This document shows, one piece after another, positions 43,532 through 54,159 of a stretch of DNA of 54,237 bases. This DNA comes from an uncultured Marivita sp. (GTDB lineage: Bacteria > Pseudomonadota > Alphaproteobacteria > Rhodobacterales > Rhodobacteraceae), in contig CANNCS010000012.1 in NCBI GenBank assembly GCA_947503115.1, positions 1 through 54,237 on the forward strand. The letters are read 5' to 3'. The position numbers and the translations under genes were made by a program. Numbering within the stretch: the first letter of the stretch is position 1; each line of letters opens with the position of its first letter. The notes beneath the pieces are model-generated. The model had not been told where the DNA came from. It saw only the letters and a program-made list of their open reading frames with translations, and did no database searches.

Positions 43532-44794
43532 TCAGTCGTTTGGTGTGCGCACCGGGTGAATGGCGGCGAGGTCGTCCACCCATTTGATTTGCCTTGGCAG
43601 GCACACGCGTTTGAGGTCGTAGCGTTCGCGTGCGAATCGGCGGGCGTTCGATCCGAGGAAATCGCGACGTTCTGGTGAGGCCAAAAGTGCACAGGTTTCT
43701 TCGACCAGTTTATCCTGGGCAAAGAAATCGACCAGTACTCCGGTTTGTCCATCGATGATCGCCTCGCGTACCGGTGCGGTATCAGACGCGACAATTGCAC
43801 ATTTCGCGCTCATTGCTTCGATCAGCGACCACGAAAGAACGAACGGGTAGGTTAGGTACACATGTACCGTGCTAACCTGAATCACCGACAGGAAGGTGCT
43901 GTAAGGCACCCTGCCAAGGAAATGCACGCGGCTCCAGTCAGCGTCTGGAATTTGGCTACGCACCTCGTCAATAAAGGTCTGCTTCCACGTTTTCCCCGAA
44001 GGCGGACGCGCGCCATAGCTGGTATCCTCTCCACAAAGTAGCACCACTTGTGCGTCGGGGCGGCGGCGCAGCAATTCGGGCAGGGCGCGCATGAACCGGT
44101 GGTAGCCACGATAGGGTTCGAGGTTGCGATTGATGAACGTGATCACTTCATCTTGCGGCGTTAGGTTCTTGCCATTTGGCAGCGCGAGAACTGCGCTCGG
44201 ATTCGCGTTGATCACATCCGTGTCGACGCCATCGTGGCATGTGGTTATGCGCGCCTGAAAGGTATCGGGAAAGGTGCTGGCTTGAAAGTGAGTCGGGCTT
44301 AGCCCGGCATCCATGACCTCTTCGTGCAGGCGATTGTTGATGTTCTTCAAGCGAAGCCGTAGCGGATCGCGGTCAGGCGTCGGGCTTGGAAACTCAGGGT
44401 CGAACCCGGTCTCAGCCTTGCCTGAGCGGTGATAAAGCTCGCAATAAAGGCCAAGCCGGGCGTCAGGCCAGACATCCTTGAGAAACAGGCTTTCTCCCCA
44501 GCCGTGATGCGCAAGGATGACGTCTGGATCAAAACGCCGTTCTTTCAGCGCCAGTGCAGCTTCGTAACAACTTGTTCCGCGAAGAATTTTGGTTTCGAAA
44601 TCTGCAAGCCATGGGTGAATACCCTGCGTGGTCGAGCCTTTGACGACGTAAGGCAAGACGGTGATGCCGTTCCACTTTGTCGCCTCCTTGACCTTTGGGG
44701 TCAGAACGACAACCTGATGACCGCCCGCGGCAAGTGCAGGCCCAAGGTGCTTGAACTGGGCTGGGAAGTTCTGATGGATCAGGAGTATTTTCAT
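43532..44794 (-). CDS. Glycosyltransferase family 4-like protein
   Basis: A 420-residue GT-B fold enzyme. The N-terminal Rossmann domain starts MKILLIHQNFPAQFKHLGPA; the C-terminal domain has the donor-site pattern SWSLIEAMSAKCAIVASDTA with the catalytic-type Glu and PVREAIIDGQTGVLVDFF. It probably transfers a sugar from a nucleotide donor to a polysaccharide or lipid. Acceptor and donor cannot be read. It stands alone, divergent from leuS and convergent with the DUF3576 gene, with no polysaccharide cluster nearby. Confidence 0.87.
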   Translation of the reverse strand: MKILLIHQNFPAQFKHLGPALAAGGHQVVVLTPKVKEATKWNGITVLPYVVKGSTTQGIHPWLADFETKILRGTSCYEAALALKERRFDPDVILAHHGWGESLFLKDVWPDARLGLYCELYHRSGKAETGFDPEFPSPTPDRDPLRLRLKNINNRLHEEVMDAGLSPTHFQASTFPDTFQARITTCHDGVDTDVINANPSAVLALPNGKNLTPQDEVITFINRNLEPYRGYHRFMRALPELLRRRPDAQVVLLCGEDTSYGARPPSGKTWKQTFIDEVRSQIPDADWSRVHFLGRVPYSTFLSVIQVSTVHVYLTYPFVLSWSLIEAMSAKCAIVASDTAPVREAIIDGQTGVLVDFFAQDKLVEETCALLASPERRDFLGSNARRFARERYDLKRVCLPRQIKWVDDLAAIHPVRTPND

Positions 44795-44942
44795 CTGCCC
44801 GGTCGTCTTGCTTTTGGTTTCATAGGGTATGATCGCAAAAAACCGACATCACAATGGCGCAGATGGGGGCGGGACTGGACGATCCTGTGGCATCAGCCTA
44901 TCACCCTGCCAACAGAAGATGCACATCCGAAGGACACATTCC

Positions 44943-47528
44943 ATGTCGCGTTACGACCCCTCTGTCATCGAACCCAAGTGGCAGGCCGTCTGGGAAGAGA
45001 GTGAAACGTTCCGCGCCGTGCGGTCGGACGACAAGCCGAAATACTATGTGCTGGAAATGTTCCCCTATCCTTCGGGGCGCATCCATATCGGTCATGTGCG
45101 CAACTACACGATGGGCGACGTGATCGCGCGCTACAAGCTGTCCACCGGGCATAATGTATTGCATCCAATGGGCTTTGACGCCTTTGGCATGCCGGCCGAA
45201 AACGCCGCAATGGCGTCGGGCGGGCATCCTAAGGATTGGACCTATTCGAACATCGATACGATGGTCAGCCAGATGAAGCCTTTGGGATTTGGTCTGGACT
45301 GGTCCCGCATGTTCGCAACGTGTGATCCCGAATATTACGGCCAGCAACAGGCGCTGTTCCTCGATATGTTGGAATCTGGTCTGGTCTACCGAAAGAACGC
45401 GGTGGTGAACTGGGACCCGGTCGATATGACGGTTCTGGCGAACGAACAGGTGATCGACGGCAAGGGCTGGCGCTCGGGTGCCGAGGTGGAGCGGCGAGAG
45501 CTGACTCAGTGGTTCTTCAAAATTTCAGATATGTCCGAGGAATTGCTGGACGCTTTGGACACGCTGGACGACTGGCCCGCCAAGGTGAAACTGATGCAGG
45601 CCAACTGGATCGGTAAATCGCGCGGGTTGCAATTTGCGTTCTCGACCATTGATGCACCTGACGGATTTGACCGGATCGAGGTCTACACGACCCGCCCCGA
45701 CACGCTAATGGGCGCGTCTTTTGTCGGTATTTCGCCCGATCATCCGTTGGCCAAGCATTTGGAAAAAGACAACGCTGAATTGGCCGCGTTCAATGCCGAG
45801 TGCCGCAAAGGTGGAACCACCGAAGAGGCATTGGAGAAGGCCGAGAAGAAAGGCTTTGATACCGGGCTGCGCGTGCGCCATCCGTTTGATACGGCGTGGG
45901 AATTGCCAGTCTATGTCGCGAATTTCATCTTGATGGATTACGGCACTGGCGCGATTTTCGGCTGCCCTGCACATGACCAGCGTGACCTTGATTTCGCGCG
46001 CAAGTATGACCTGCCGGTGCAAAGCACTTATGCGCCTGCGACGGGAGAAGACGCCTTTGTCCTGCCCGAAGATGGTGGCCCGGCCTATGTGCCACCAAAA
46101 ACGGAAGCTGTGCGTTACATCAAGGGCTTTGCCGGAGAAGAAGCGCAGACAGGCAATGAAGGCATCGATGCGGCCATCGACTTCTGTGAAAAGAACGGCG
46201 TTGGCCATGGTGTGACCAAGTTCCGGCTTCGCGATTGGGGGTTGAGCCGCCAGCGCTATTGGGGCTGTCCGATTCCGGTGGTGCATTGCGATGCCTGCGG
46301 TGTTGTGCCCGAGAAGAAAGAAAACCTACCGATTGCGTTGCCTTATGACGAGGACGGCACGGCGATTGATTTCGGTGTTCCGGGCAATCCGCTTGATCGT
46401 CACCCGTCATGGCGCAACTGTGCGTGCCCGTCCTGCGGTCAGCCGGCCACACGCGAAACCGACACGATGGACACGTTTGTCGATTCGTCTTGGTACTTTG
46501 CCCGTTTCACCGCGCCCCGCGCGGACACGCCGACGGATATGGCAGATGCCGATTACTGGATGAATGTCGACCAGTATATTGGCGGCATCGAACATGCGAT
46601 TCTGCACCTGCTTTATTCGCGTTTCTTTGCCCGCGCGATGCACATCACCGGACACCTGCCGGAACGCTGCAAGGAACCGTTCAACGCGCTTTTCACGCAA
46701 GGCATGGTGACGCACGCGATTTATCAGACGAAGGGGGCAGATGGCCGTCCAGTCTATCATTATCCCGAAGATGTTGAGTTGCGCGACGGAAAGGGTTTCT
46801 TGACGGACGGCACAGAGGTGCAAATCATTCCTTCGGCCAAGATGTCGAAATCCAAGAACAACGTGGTCGATCCTGTCGCGATCATCCAGCAGTACGGGGC
46901 CGATACCGCGCGGTGGTTTGTGTTGTCCGACTCGCCCCCCGAACGGGACGTGGAGTGGACCGCATCGGGTGCAGAAGCGGCAGCGCGCCATCTGGGTCGG
47001 GTCTACCGGATCGCGGCAGAGGTGGCGGACGCCAACGACGCGGCCAATTCCGAGGACGATGCGCTCCTGCGCGAGATGCACAAGGCGATCCATGACGTGA
47101 CCGTGGGTGTGGAAAGCTTTGGCTTTAACGCCTCGATTGCGCGGCTTTATGCCTTCACCAACGCTTTGTCCAAATCCAAGGCGGGGTCCGATGCCAAGCG
47201 GCAGGCAGCCAAAGCGCTGGCGCAGCTCATGTCACCGATGACACCGCATTTGTCCGAAGAAATCTGGGGGCTGCTTGGTGGCGAAGGCCTTGTTGCGAAC
47301 GCGCTGTGGCCGGTGGCAGACGAGGCGATGCTGGTTGAAGACAGCGTTACACTGCCGATTCAGGTGAACGGCAAACGCCGGGACGAGATCACCGTGCCCA
47401 AGGATATGGACAAGGCCGAGGTTGAAAAGCTGGCGCTGGCGACCGATGGTGTGAAACGTGCGCTGGATGGCGCGAGCCCAAAGAAGGTGATCGTTGTGCC
47501 GGGTCGGATTGTGAATGTGGTTGCATAG
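44943..47528 (+). CDS. leuS: Leucyl-tRNA synthetase
   Basis: An 861-residue class Ia synthetase. HIGH is at 48-51 ([17 protein letters not shown]), the CP1 editing domain lies at about 225-430, and KMSKSKNN is near residue 632. The length is typical. The preferred ATG at 44943 is preceded by AAGGA; an upstream in-frame ATG at 44829 has no ribosome site and overlaps a TATGAT promoter-like element. First gene of leuS-lptE-holA; its stop lies 14 bases inside lptE. Confidence 0.97.
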   Translation: MSRYDPSVIEPKWQAVWEESETFRAVRSDDKPKYYVLEMFPYPSGRIHIGHVRNYTMGDVIARYKLSTGHNVLHPMGFDAFGMPAENAAMASGGHPKDWTYSNIDTMVSQMKPLGFGLDWSRMFATCDPEYYGQQQALFLDMLESGLVYRKNAVVNWDPVDMTVLANEQVIDGKGWRSGAEVERRELTQWFFKISDMSEELLDALDTLDDWPAKVKLMQANWIGKSRGLQFAFSTIDAPDGFDRIEVYTTRPDTLMGASFVGISPDHPLAKHLEKDNAELAAFNAECRKGGTTEEALEKAEKKGFDTGLRVRHPFDTAWELPVYVANFILMDYGTGAIFGCPAHDQRDLDFARKYDLPVQSTYAPATGEDAFVLPEDGGPAYVPPKTEAVRYIKGFAGEEAQTGNEGIDAAIDFCEKNGVGHGVTKFRLRDWGLSRQRYWGCPIPVVHCDACGVVPEKKENLPIALPYDEDGTAIDFGVPGNPLDRHPSWRNCACPSCGQPATRETDTMDTFVDSSWYFARFTAPRADTPTDMADADYWMNVDQYIGGIEHAILHLLYSRFFARAMHITGHLPERCKEPFNALFTQGMVTHAIYQTKGADGRPVYHYPEDVELRDGKGFLTDGTEVQIIPSAKMSKSKNNVVDPVAIIQQYGADTARWFVLSDSPPERDVEWTASGAEAAARHLGRVYRIAAEVADANDAANSEDDALLREMHKAIHDVTVGVESFGFNASIARLYAFTNALSKSKAGSDAKRQAAKALAQLMSPMTPHLSEEIWGLLGGEGLVANALWPVADEAMLVEDSVTLPIQVNGKRRDEITVPKDMDKAEVEKLALATDGVKRALDGASPKKVIVVPGRIVNVVA

Positions 47529-48009
47529 ACGCCAGACGCTTTTTGCGCTGTCCGCGCTTGTCGCAGGCGCAGCCTGTGGTTTTACGCCTGCTTATGGGCC
47601 GGATGGCGGTGCGTCGGTTTTGCAAGACAATCTGCGGGTTGTTGCTCCCGAGCGCCGGGATGGTTTCCTGATTGCGCAACGGCTGGAAGACCGGTTCGGT
47701 CGTAATGACGGGGGGCGCTACGTGCTTTCCGCTACGCCGACGATCCAGCGGCAAGCGCTGGCGACTTCGGTCGAAGGCACGACCAACCGGTTCCAACTGA
47801 CGGGCCGCGCGGATTTCGAATTGCGCGACACCGTAACAGACACGGTTGTCCGGCAAGGCCGTGTGACCGATTTCACGGGTTTTTCGGCCACCGGGTCGAC
47901 GGTCGCGACATTGGCCGCTGAGCGCGACGCAGCAGCGCGGCTGATGGCGATTCTCGCAGATCAGATTGTTGACCGTCTGGTGATCTCGGCCAGCGGCCTG
48001 CCCGCATGA
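47515..48009 (+). CDS. lptE: LPS-assembly lipoprotein LptE
   Basis: A 164-residue lipoprotein with the lipobox GAAC (C21) and the start of the mature part [11 protein letters not shown], typical for alphaproteobacterial LptE. It plugs the LptD barrel in the outer membrane to deliver LPS to the surface. The order leuS-lptE-holA is widely conserved in proteobacteria and supports the assignment of this otherwise poorly conserved protein. It overlaps leuS by 14 bases and holA by four. Confidence 0.9.
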   Translation: MWLHRRQTLFALSALVAGAACGFTPAYGPDGGASVLQDNLRVVAPERRDGFLIAQRLEDRFGRNDGGRYVLSATPTIQRQALATSVEGTTNRFQLTGRADFELRDTVTDTVVRQGRVTDFTGFSATGSTVATLAAERDAAARLMAILADQIVDRLVISASGLPA

Positions 48010-49031
48010 AGCTGCCCCCGCGCGAGGCGTCGGGCTATTTTGCCCGCCCCGATCCTGCGAAGTTGGGCATCCTGATCTATGGCGAAGACGCGATGCGCGT
48101 TGCTTTGAAGCGGCAGGAGCTGATTGCGGCCTTGATCGGGCCGGAGGGTGAGGGCGAAATGCGCCTGACGCGCATTCCTGCGGCGGAGTTGCGCAAAGAG
48201 CCAGCGCTTTTGGGGGATGCGATCAAGGCGGTCGGGTTCTTTCCGGGCGCACGCGTGGCATTTGTCGAAGACGCGAATGACACAGTGATCAAACCGATCA
48301 CTGCGGCGATCGAGGACTGGCAGCCGGGTGATGCGCAGATCGTGGTGACGGGCGGGCAATTGCAGGCCAAGTCGGCGCTGCGCAAGTTGTTCGAGGGGCA
48401 TTCCAATGCCTATGCGGCGGCGCTTTATAACGATCCACCCAGCCGTGCAGAGATTGAAGCCGAACTGACCCGTGCAGGTCTGGCCCGCCCTGATGGTGCC
48501 GCGATGGAAATGCTGACGTCGTTGTCAAAGGAGCTGGATCCAGGCGATTTCCGTCAGACGCTTGAAAAGATCGCGCTCTACAAACTGGGGGATGACGCGC
48601 CGCTGTCGCCGGACGAGGTGACGCTTTGCGCGCCGGGTTCGACCGAGGCTGATCTGGATGATGTGCTCAATATCGTGGCTGAGGGACGCACCGGAGAAAT
48701 CGGCCCGGTTATGGCGCGGCTTGAGGCGCAGGGCACTGCGGCGGTGACACTGCTCATTATGGCGACCCGACATTTCCGCGCGTTACACACGGCAGCGTCT
48801 GACCCCGGAGGTGTCGGGCAAGGTATGGGGCGGCTTCGGCCGCCGGTGTTCGGCCCGCGTCGGGATCGGATGTCGCGGCAGGCGTCAGGTTGGGGCATGT
48901 ACCGATTGGAACAGGCGTTGCAGATGCTTTTGGAGACCGATCTTTCGCTGCGCTCTGCAGGGCAGCATGGGCCTGCACTGGCGATTGTGGAGCGCGCGCT
49001 CATCCGGCTGGCGATGCTGGGGCGCAGGTAG
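48006..49031 (+). CDS. holA: DNA polymerase III subunit delta
   Basis: A 341-residue clamp-loader subunit. It has the N-terminal AAA+-like domain without a functional Walker A (GILIYGEDAMRVALKRQELI), the middle helical lid, and the C-terminal collar domain (RLEQALQMLLETDLSLRSAG). Delta opens the beta clamp. Overlaps lptE by four bases. Length matches the family. Confidence 0.93.
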   Translation: MKLPPREASGYFARPDPAKLGILIYGEDAMRVALKRQELIAALIGPEGEGEMRLTRIPAAELRKEPALLGDAIKAVGFFPGARVAFVEDANDTVIKPITAAIEDWQPGDAQIVVTGGQLQAKSALRKLFEGHSNAYAAALYNDPPSRAEIEAELTRAGLARPDGAAMEMLTSLSKELDPGDFRQTLEKIALYKLGDDAPLSPDEVTLCAPGSTEADLDDVLNIVAEGRTGEIGPVMARLEAQGTAAVTLLIMATRHFRALHTAASDPGGVGQGMGRLRPPVFGPRRDRMSRQASGWGMYRLEQALQMLLETDLSLRSAGQHGPALAIVERALIRLAMLGRR

Positions 49032-49069
49032 AATTTTCCAGGCGAATGCCGGGTTTTGGGAGGACGAAC

Positions 49070-49653
49070 ATGTACAAACTGGTGGGCAATCGCGCGACGC
49101 GGGCGTTTCGGGCGTTGTGGCTGTTAGAGGAACTGAGTGTGCCATATGAGCATGTGCCCGCGGCACCCCGGTCTGAAGAAGTGCGGGCTGTCAGCCCATT
49201 AGGGAAGGTGCCGGTGCTGGTCGTTGGCGATGATGTGATTGCCGATTCGACGGCGATCCTGACTATCTGGCTGACAAGCACGGCGCGTTTACGCATCCAG
49301 CGGGCACCGTGGCGCGGGCCCGCCAAGACGCATGGACGTTTCGGGTGCTGGACGAGGTGGATGCAGTGCTTTGGACAGCGGCGCGGCACAGTTTCATCCT
49401 GCCCGAAGACCAGCGTGTGCCCGGAGTGAAAGAGAGCCTGAAGGCCGAATTTGCGCAGAACCTTGAGCGGATCGCGGGAGAGATGACGTCGGATTGCCTT
49501 GCTGGCGATGAGCCGACCGTACCGGATTTCGTTCTGGCACATTGCCTGGGTTGGGCGCGGAACGCAAAGTTCCCGGATGCGCCGGAGGCTCTGGTCGACT
49601 ATCTGCGACGGCTTCGGACGCGACCTGCCTTCGAGCGAGCGGCCGCGCTCTGA
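49070..49653 (+). pseudogene. Glutathione S-transferase gene with a one-base frameshift
   Basis: A GST starts at ATG 49070 (GGAGG six bases upstream) with MYKLVGNRATRAFRALWLLE, the cis-Pro loop GKVPVLVV and the DS in IADSTAILT. At about 49263 the frame breaks; after restoring one base the next frame continues YLADKHGAFTHPAGTVARAR and runs to the stop at 49653, including the C-terminal helical domain. A single-base deletion in CTGACTATCTG explains everything (ILT-YLADKHG). Either a recent pseudogene or a sequencing/assembly error. As read, the first frame would end in an aberrant tail at 49429. Confidence 0.85.
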
Positions 49654-49830
49654 GGTAAGGGCGTTCAAAAGCCTTTGGGGAAGCCCTTTGAAAGAGCTTC
49701 CCGCGCGCCGTGGGGGAGAATTGTTCGCATCGGAAACCGGTCAGCCGCAAATCCGCGCCAAGGTGTCGGGATTGTTGATCCATCCCAGCCCTGATTTGCG
49801 GTTAGAGTATTCCCGACAAGGGAGACCGCG

Positions 49831-52599
49831 ATGACTAACACGATCCGCTTTACTCTGGACGGCAACGAGGTTGAGGCCCGCAAGGGCGAGACCATTTGGG
49901 AAGTGGCCAATGGCCGGGGCCTCGTGATCCCGCATCTGTGTCACAAACCGGCACCCGGCTATCGTCCCGATGGCAACTGCCGCGCGTGTATGGTCGAGGT
50001 TGAGGGTGAACGCACTTTGGTTGCGTCGTGCATCCGCGAACCCTCCTCTGGAATGGTGGTCACCACCGACTCGCACCGCGCCAAGTCCGCACGCAAGATG
50101 GTGGTCGAAATGCTGCTGGCCGACCAGCCCGAGCGCGACGCGGCGCATGACAAGTCTTCTCATCTTTGGGACATGGCCGAGGCGAACGGAGTTACGGAAA
50201 GCCGACTGCCGACACTTGAGGCCGAGCGGATTCCTTTGCTCGACGACAGCCATGTTGCCATGCGCGTGAACCTTGATGCCTGCATCCAATGTGGTCTTTG
50301 CGTCCGCGCCTGCCGTGAAGTGCAGGTGAATGACGTAATCGGCATGGCAGGACGCGGGCATGATGCTTACCCGGTGTTCGATTTCGACGACCCAATGGGC
50401 GCTTCGACTTGTGTGGCCTGTGGCGAATGCGTGCAGGCTTGTCCGACGGGCGCGCTGATGCCTGCGACTGTGCTGGATGACGCGCAGGTGGGCGATAGCA
50501 AGGATTATGACAAAGAGGTCGAAAGCGTCTGCCCGTTCTGCGGCGTGGGCTGTCAGGTCTCGCTTAAGGTCAAAGACAACAGGGTTGTCTATGTCGAGGG
50601 GATCAATGGGCCGGCAAACGAAGGGCGGTTGTGCGTCAAAGGACGCTTTGGGTTCGATTATATCCACCACGATCACCGCCTGACCAAACCACTCATCCGG
50701 CGCGACGACGCACCTGCGAAAGGGCTGAACGTCGATCCGAACAAATGGCAAGAGGTTTTCCGTGAGGCGACGTGGGACGAGGCGCTGGATTTTGCGGCCG
50801 GGGGGCTGAAGGGCCGAGGGCGCGAAGTGGCGGGGCTTGGATCGGCCAAGTGTACGAACGAAGAGGCGTATCTCTTCCAAAAGTTCATTCGTCAGGGTTT
50901 CGGCCACAACAACGTCGACCACTGTACGCGCCTCTGTCATGCCTCTTCAGTGGCGGCACTTCTGGAAAACGTTGGATCGGGCGCGGTGACGGCTACGTTC
51001 AACGAGATCGAGAATGCCGACGTCGCCATCGTGATCGGCGCGAACCCGATCGAAAACCACCCGGTGGCGGCGACCTATTTCAAGCAATTCACCAAGCGCG
51101 GTGGCAAGCTGATCGTTATGGACCCGCGCGGCCAGGCGCTGAAACGTCACGCGACGCATATGCTGCAATTCCGCCCCGGTGCGGATGTGTCGATGCTCAA
51201 CGCGATCATGCATGTGATCGTCGAGGAAGAGTTGTATGACCGCCAGTATATCGAGGCCTATACCGAGAACTGGGAGGCAGAGAAGGCGCATCTGGCGGAT
51301 TTCGCGCCCGAAAAGATGGCCGATATCTGCGGCATCGACGCGGAAACCCTCCGGGCGGTGGCGCGTGACTTTGCCGGTGGTAAGGCGGGGATGATCTTTT
51401 GGGGCATGGGGGTTAGCCAGCACATTCACGGCACGGACAATTCGCGATGCCTGATCTCCTTGGCGCTGATGACCGGGCATGTAGGGCGCCCCGGTGCAGG
51501 TCTGCATCCGCTGCGTGGGCAGAACAACGTGCAGGGTGCGTCGGATGCGGGGCTGATCCCGATGTTCCTGCCGGATTATCAGTCGGTGATGGATGACGGT
51601 GTACGATCTGCCTTTACCGAAGTTTGGAAATCGGAGGATTTCTCGAACCAAAAAGGTTTGACGGTCACCGAAATCATGGATGCGGTCCACGAGGACCATA
51701 TCAAGGCGATGTATATCCTGGGTGAAAACCCTGCCATGTCGGACCCGGATGTGGAACACGCGCGAGACGCTCTGGCCAAGCTGGATCATTTGGTGGTGCA
51801 GGACATCTTTCTAACCGAGACTGCGAATTATGCCGATGTGATCCTGCCCGCGTCGGCTTTTGCCGAAAAGTCGGGCACGGTGACCAATACCAACCGTCAG
51901 GTGCAGATGGGCCGTCCTGCGGTGACACCTCCGGGTGACGCGCGCGAGGATTGGGCAATCACAACCGAGCTTGCGCGGCGCTGCGGCATGGCGTGGGGTT
52001 ATGACAGTCCGGCGGATGTGTTTGCTGAAATGAAGCTGAACATGCGGTCGCTTGAGAACATCACCTGGGACCGTCTGGCGCGCGAGAATGCTGTGACCTA
52101 TCCATCGCTGTCGCCGGAAGACCCGGGTCAGCCGATTGTGTTTGGCGATGGTTTCCCCCGGCCGCAGGGGCGCGCGCGGTTCACGCCTGCCTCTGTGATT
52201 GCGCCCGATGATGTGCCGGATAAGGACTATCCGATGATCCTGACCACAGGGCGGCAGTTGGAGCATTGGCATACGGGGTCGATGACACGGCGGTCGGCTG
52301 TTTTGGATGCGGTCGAGCCGGAGGCGAACTGTTCGCTGCATCCGAGCACTCTGCGCAAGATGGGCGTCGAACCCGGTGGACATGTGCGTCTGACCACCAA
52401 GCGCGGGTCGGTTGTCGTCATGGCGCGGGCCGATCGCGCTGTTGCGCCGGATATGGTATTTCTGCCATTCGCCTATGTCGAAGCGGCGGCGAACATCCTG
52501 ACCAATTCGGCGCTGGACCCCTACGGTAAGATCCCTGAGTTCAAGTTCTCGGCGGTGCGGGTCGAGTCTGTGGATGCCGGTGCGGTGGCTGCGGAATAG
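49831..52599 (+). CDS. Formate dehydrogenase alpha subunit (Mo/W-bis-PGD, Fe-S)
   Basis: A 922-residue oxidoreductase. It has an N-terminal [2Fe-2S] domain (C37, C50, C53, C67), a two-cluster ferredoxin domain (C151/C154/C157/C161 and C194/C197/C200/C204), then the molybdopterin catalytic domain with its own [4Fe-4S] (C234, C237, C241, C268). The metal-ligand position is C369 in DHCTRLCHASS, a Cys in place of selenocysteine. The NuoG-type His-Cys3 cluster between residues 67 and 150, present in longer FdsA proteins, is absent. It oxidises formate (or reduces CO2). Strikingly, no fdsB/fdsG diaphorase or fdhD gene is adjacent, so its electron acceptor is not evident. AAGGGAG precedes the ATG. 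Confidence 0.9.
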   Translation: MTNTIRFTLDGNEVEARKGETIWEVANGRGLVIPHLCHKPAPGYRPDGNCRACMVEVEGERTLVASCIREPSSGMVVTTDSHRAKSARKMVVEMLLADQPERDAAHDKSSHLWDMAEANGVTESRLPTLEAERIPLLDDSHVAMRVNLDACIQCGLCVRACREVQVNDVIGMAGRGHDAYPVFDFDDPMGASTCVACGECVQACPTGALMPATVLDDAQVGDSKDYDKEVESVCPFCGVGCQVSLKVKDNRVVYVEGINGPANEGRLCVKGRFGFDYIHHDHRLTKPLIRRDDAPAKGLNVDPNKWQEVFREATWDEALDFAAGGLKGRGREVAGLGSAKCTNEEAYLFQKFIRQGFGHNNVDHCTRLCHASSVAALLENVGSGAVTATFNEIENADVAIVIGANPIENHPVAATYFKQFTKRGGKLIVMDPRGQALKRHATHMLQFRPGADVSMLNAIMHVIVEEELYDRQYIEAYTENWEAEKAHLADFAPEKMADICGIDAETLRAVARDFAGGKAGMIFWGMGVSQHIHGTDNSRCLISLALMTGHVGRPGAGLHPLRGQNNVQGASDAGLIPMFLPDYQSVMDDGVRSAFTEVWKSEDFSNQKGLTVTEIMDAVHEDHIKAMYILGENPAMSDPDVEHARDALAKLDHLVVQDIFLTETANYADVILPASAFAEKSGTVTNTNRQVQMGRPAVTPPGDAREDWAITTELARRCGMAWGYDSPADVFAEMKLNMRSLENITWDRLARENAVTYPSLSPEDPGQPIVFGDGFPRPQGRARFTPASVIAPDDVPDKDYPMILTTGRQLEHWHTGSMTRRSAVLDAVEPEANCSLHPSTLRKMGVEPGGHVRLTTKRGSVVVMARADRAVAPDMVFLPFAYVEAAANILTNSALDPYGKIPEFKFSAVRVESVDAGAVAAE

Positions 52600-52718
52600 G
52601 CGATATCGAGCGTTAACACGCGGAGGTTTCTCGGCCATGGGCTTGCATCCCGTGGCCGATCTGCGTCTGGTTGGGTGACGCGTTTGACTATGCTGCTGCA
52701 TGTGTCACGGTCAGATTC

Positions 52719-52742
52719 GCATATTTGGAAAAAGAAGAAGGG
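52719..52742 (+). repeat. 24-bp leader repeat, copy 2 (before the M20 hydrolase)
   Basis: Identical over 24 bases to 29813-29836. Here it ends eight bases before the ATG at 52751, again placing GAAGAAGGG at ribosome-site distance. Sequence beyond the repeat differs, so this is a conserved leader element and not part of a gene duplication. Confidence 0.75.
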
Positions 52743-52750
52743 GCAGGGTT

Positions 52751-53950
52751 ATGCTTCCCGTAAACCCGGATCGATTTTTGGCGGACCTGCACCAATTGAG
52801 GAGTTTTGGGGCGGCCGGTGTTGGGAAAGGCGTTGTGCGCCCAGCCTATTCCGAAGCGGATATTGCCGCGCGGACCTGGTTGGCGGAACGCATGCGCGAG
52901 GCGGGCCTGTCTGTGCATGTGGATCCAGTTGGGTCGGTGTTCGGGCTGGCTGATGACACGTCACTTTTGATGGGATCACATTCCGACAGCCAGCCCGAGG
53001 GCGGTTGGCTGGACGGGGCGCTGGGGGTCATCGCGGCGCTGGAAGTGGCGCGGGCCTCGGCCGAGGCGGGTGGGCCGCCTGTTTCGGTTGTGTCGTTTCA
53101 GGATGAGGAAGGCCGGTTCGGAGTAACAACAGGATCGGCGGTCTGGTCCGGCAACCTGTCCTTGGAGAAAGCCGACGGTCTGACAGACCGGGACGGGGTG
53201 TCGTTTGCCGAAGCGCGGGCACGGATGCTGGGGCGCTCGGACGCGTTCGTCGATCCCGCGCGGTTTGCCGGATTCCTTGAGATGCACATCGAGCAGGGTC
53301 CGATCTTGGACCGCGAGAATGAGGCGATAGGCGTGGTCGATGCTATTGTCGGTATTCGCGACATGAAGGTCACGTTGGTGGGCGAGCAGAACCACGCAGG
53401 CACCACACCTATGCGGGGGAGGCGCGATGCGTTTCAGGCGTTGTCTCGGTTCAACAGTCTGATCGCAGAGCGGTTCGCAAATGTCGTCACGCCCGCCACC
53501 GTTTGGACCATCGGACATGTAACGTTGCATCCCAATGCGTCGTCGATCGTACCGGGAAAGGTGACGTTTTCCATGCAGTGGCGGGATGGCGATGCAGACC
53601 GGCTGGGCCGGATGGAGGCCATAATACGCGGGGCTGCCGAAGAGGTCGCTGCCTCTGGCGGGTTCGATCTGAGTTTCGGACCGATGCTTGGATTAGAGCC
53701 GGTGGACATGGATGCCCGTCTGCGCGGCGCTCTGGAACATGCGACCGAAGCGAAAGTGCCGGGACGTTGGCGCAAGATGCCATCGGGTGCGCTGCATGAT
53801 GCGACCAATGTGTCCAAGCTGATGCCAGTGGCGATGTTGTTCGTGCCGTCGATTGGCGGGATCAGCCATGCGTTCGGTGAAGATACGGCAGAGCCTGATC
53901 TGGTCACTGGGCTGGGTGTTTTGGCCGGCGCGGTTGAGGCTTTGGGCTGA
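52751..53950 (+). CDS. M20 family zinc amidohydrolase (N-carbamoyl-L-amino acid hydrolase / allantoate amidohydrolase type)
   Basis: A 399-residue M20/M28-fold enzyme. Metal ligands are visible as H77 in [13 protein letters not shown]88 in GWLDGALG, E119/E120 in FQDEEGRFG and the His in [11 protein letters not shown], a pattern typical of HyuC/AllC-type carbamoylases. The dimerisation domain (about 205-320) starts near [10 protein letters not shown]. It cleaves a carbamoyl or ureido amide releasing ammonia and CO2; substrate unknown. The ATG at 52751 follows the repeated leader. It is not obviously linked to purine degradation genes in this window. Confidence 0.88.
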   Translation: MLPVNPDRFLADLHQLRSFGAAGVGKGVVRPAYSEADIAARTWLAERMREAGLSVHVDPVGSVFGLADDTSLLMGSHSDSQPEGGWLDGALGVIAALEVARASAEAGGPPVSVVSFQDEEGRFGVTTGSAVWSGNLSLEKADGLTDRDGVSFAEARARMLGRSDAFVDPARFAGFLEMHIEQGPILDRENEAIGVVDAIVGIRDMKVTLVGEQNHAGTTPMRGRRDAFQALSRFNSLIAERFANVVTPATVWTIGHVTLHPNASSIVPGKVTFSMQWRDGDADRLGRMEAIIRGAAEEVAASGGFDLSFGPMLGLEPVDMDARLRGALEHATEAKVPGRWRKMPSGALHDATNVSKLMPVAMLFVPSIGGISHAFGEDTAEPDLVTGLGVLAGAVEALG

Positions 53951-53997
53951 GCGCGGGAACTGTGTTATCCTGCCGTTAGGTCGGCAAGGGGCACGAT

Positions 53998-54159
53998 ATG
54001 GATCTGACGGCGATGGCGTTCTACGCGCTTGTATGTGGCGGGCTGGGGGCGTTGTCGCCTCGATTGCCGTCCTTTTGGCAACGGTTCGCTGTGGCGGCGC
54101 TGGTCGGGATTGTCGCCGCAGCGCTGTTGCCGGTGGTGCGTGGCGTGCTTGGAGTCTGA
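53998..54159 (+). CDS. Small two-helix membrane protein
   Basis: A 53-residue ORF with ATG at 53998 and AAGGGG six bases upstream. It encodes MDLTAMAFYALVCGGLGALS, a short basic loop (PRLPSFWQRF) and a second hydrophobic helix ending VVRGVLGV. The hairpin of two helices around a proline-rich turn suggests a small inner-membrane protein. GC-rich codon use resembles the neighbours, and the gene lies 47 bases after the M20 stop, so it may be co-transcribed. I do not know the family. Confidence 0.6.
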   Translation: MDLTAMAFYALVCGGLGALSPRLPSFWQRFAVAALVGIVAAALLPVVRGVLGV

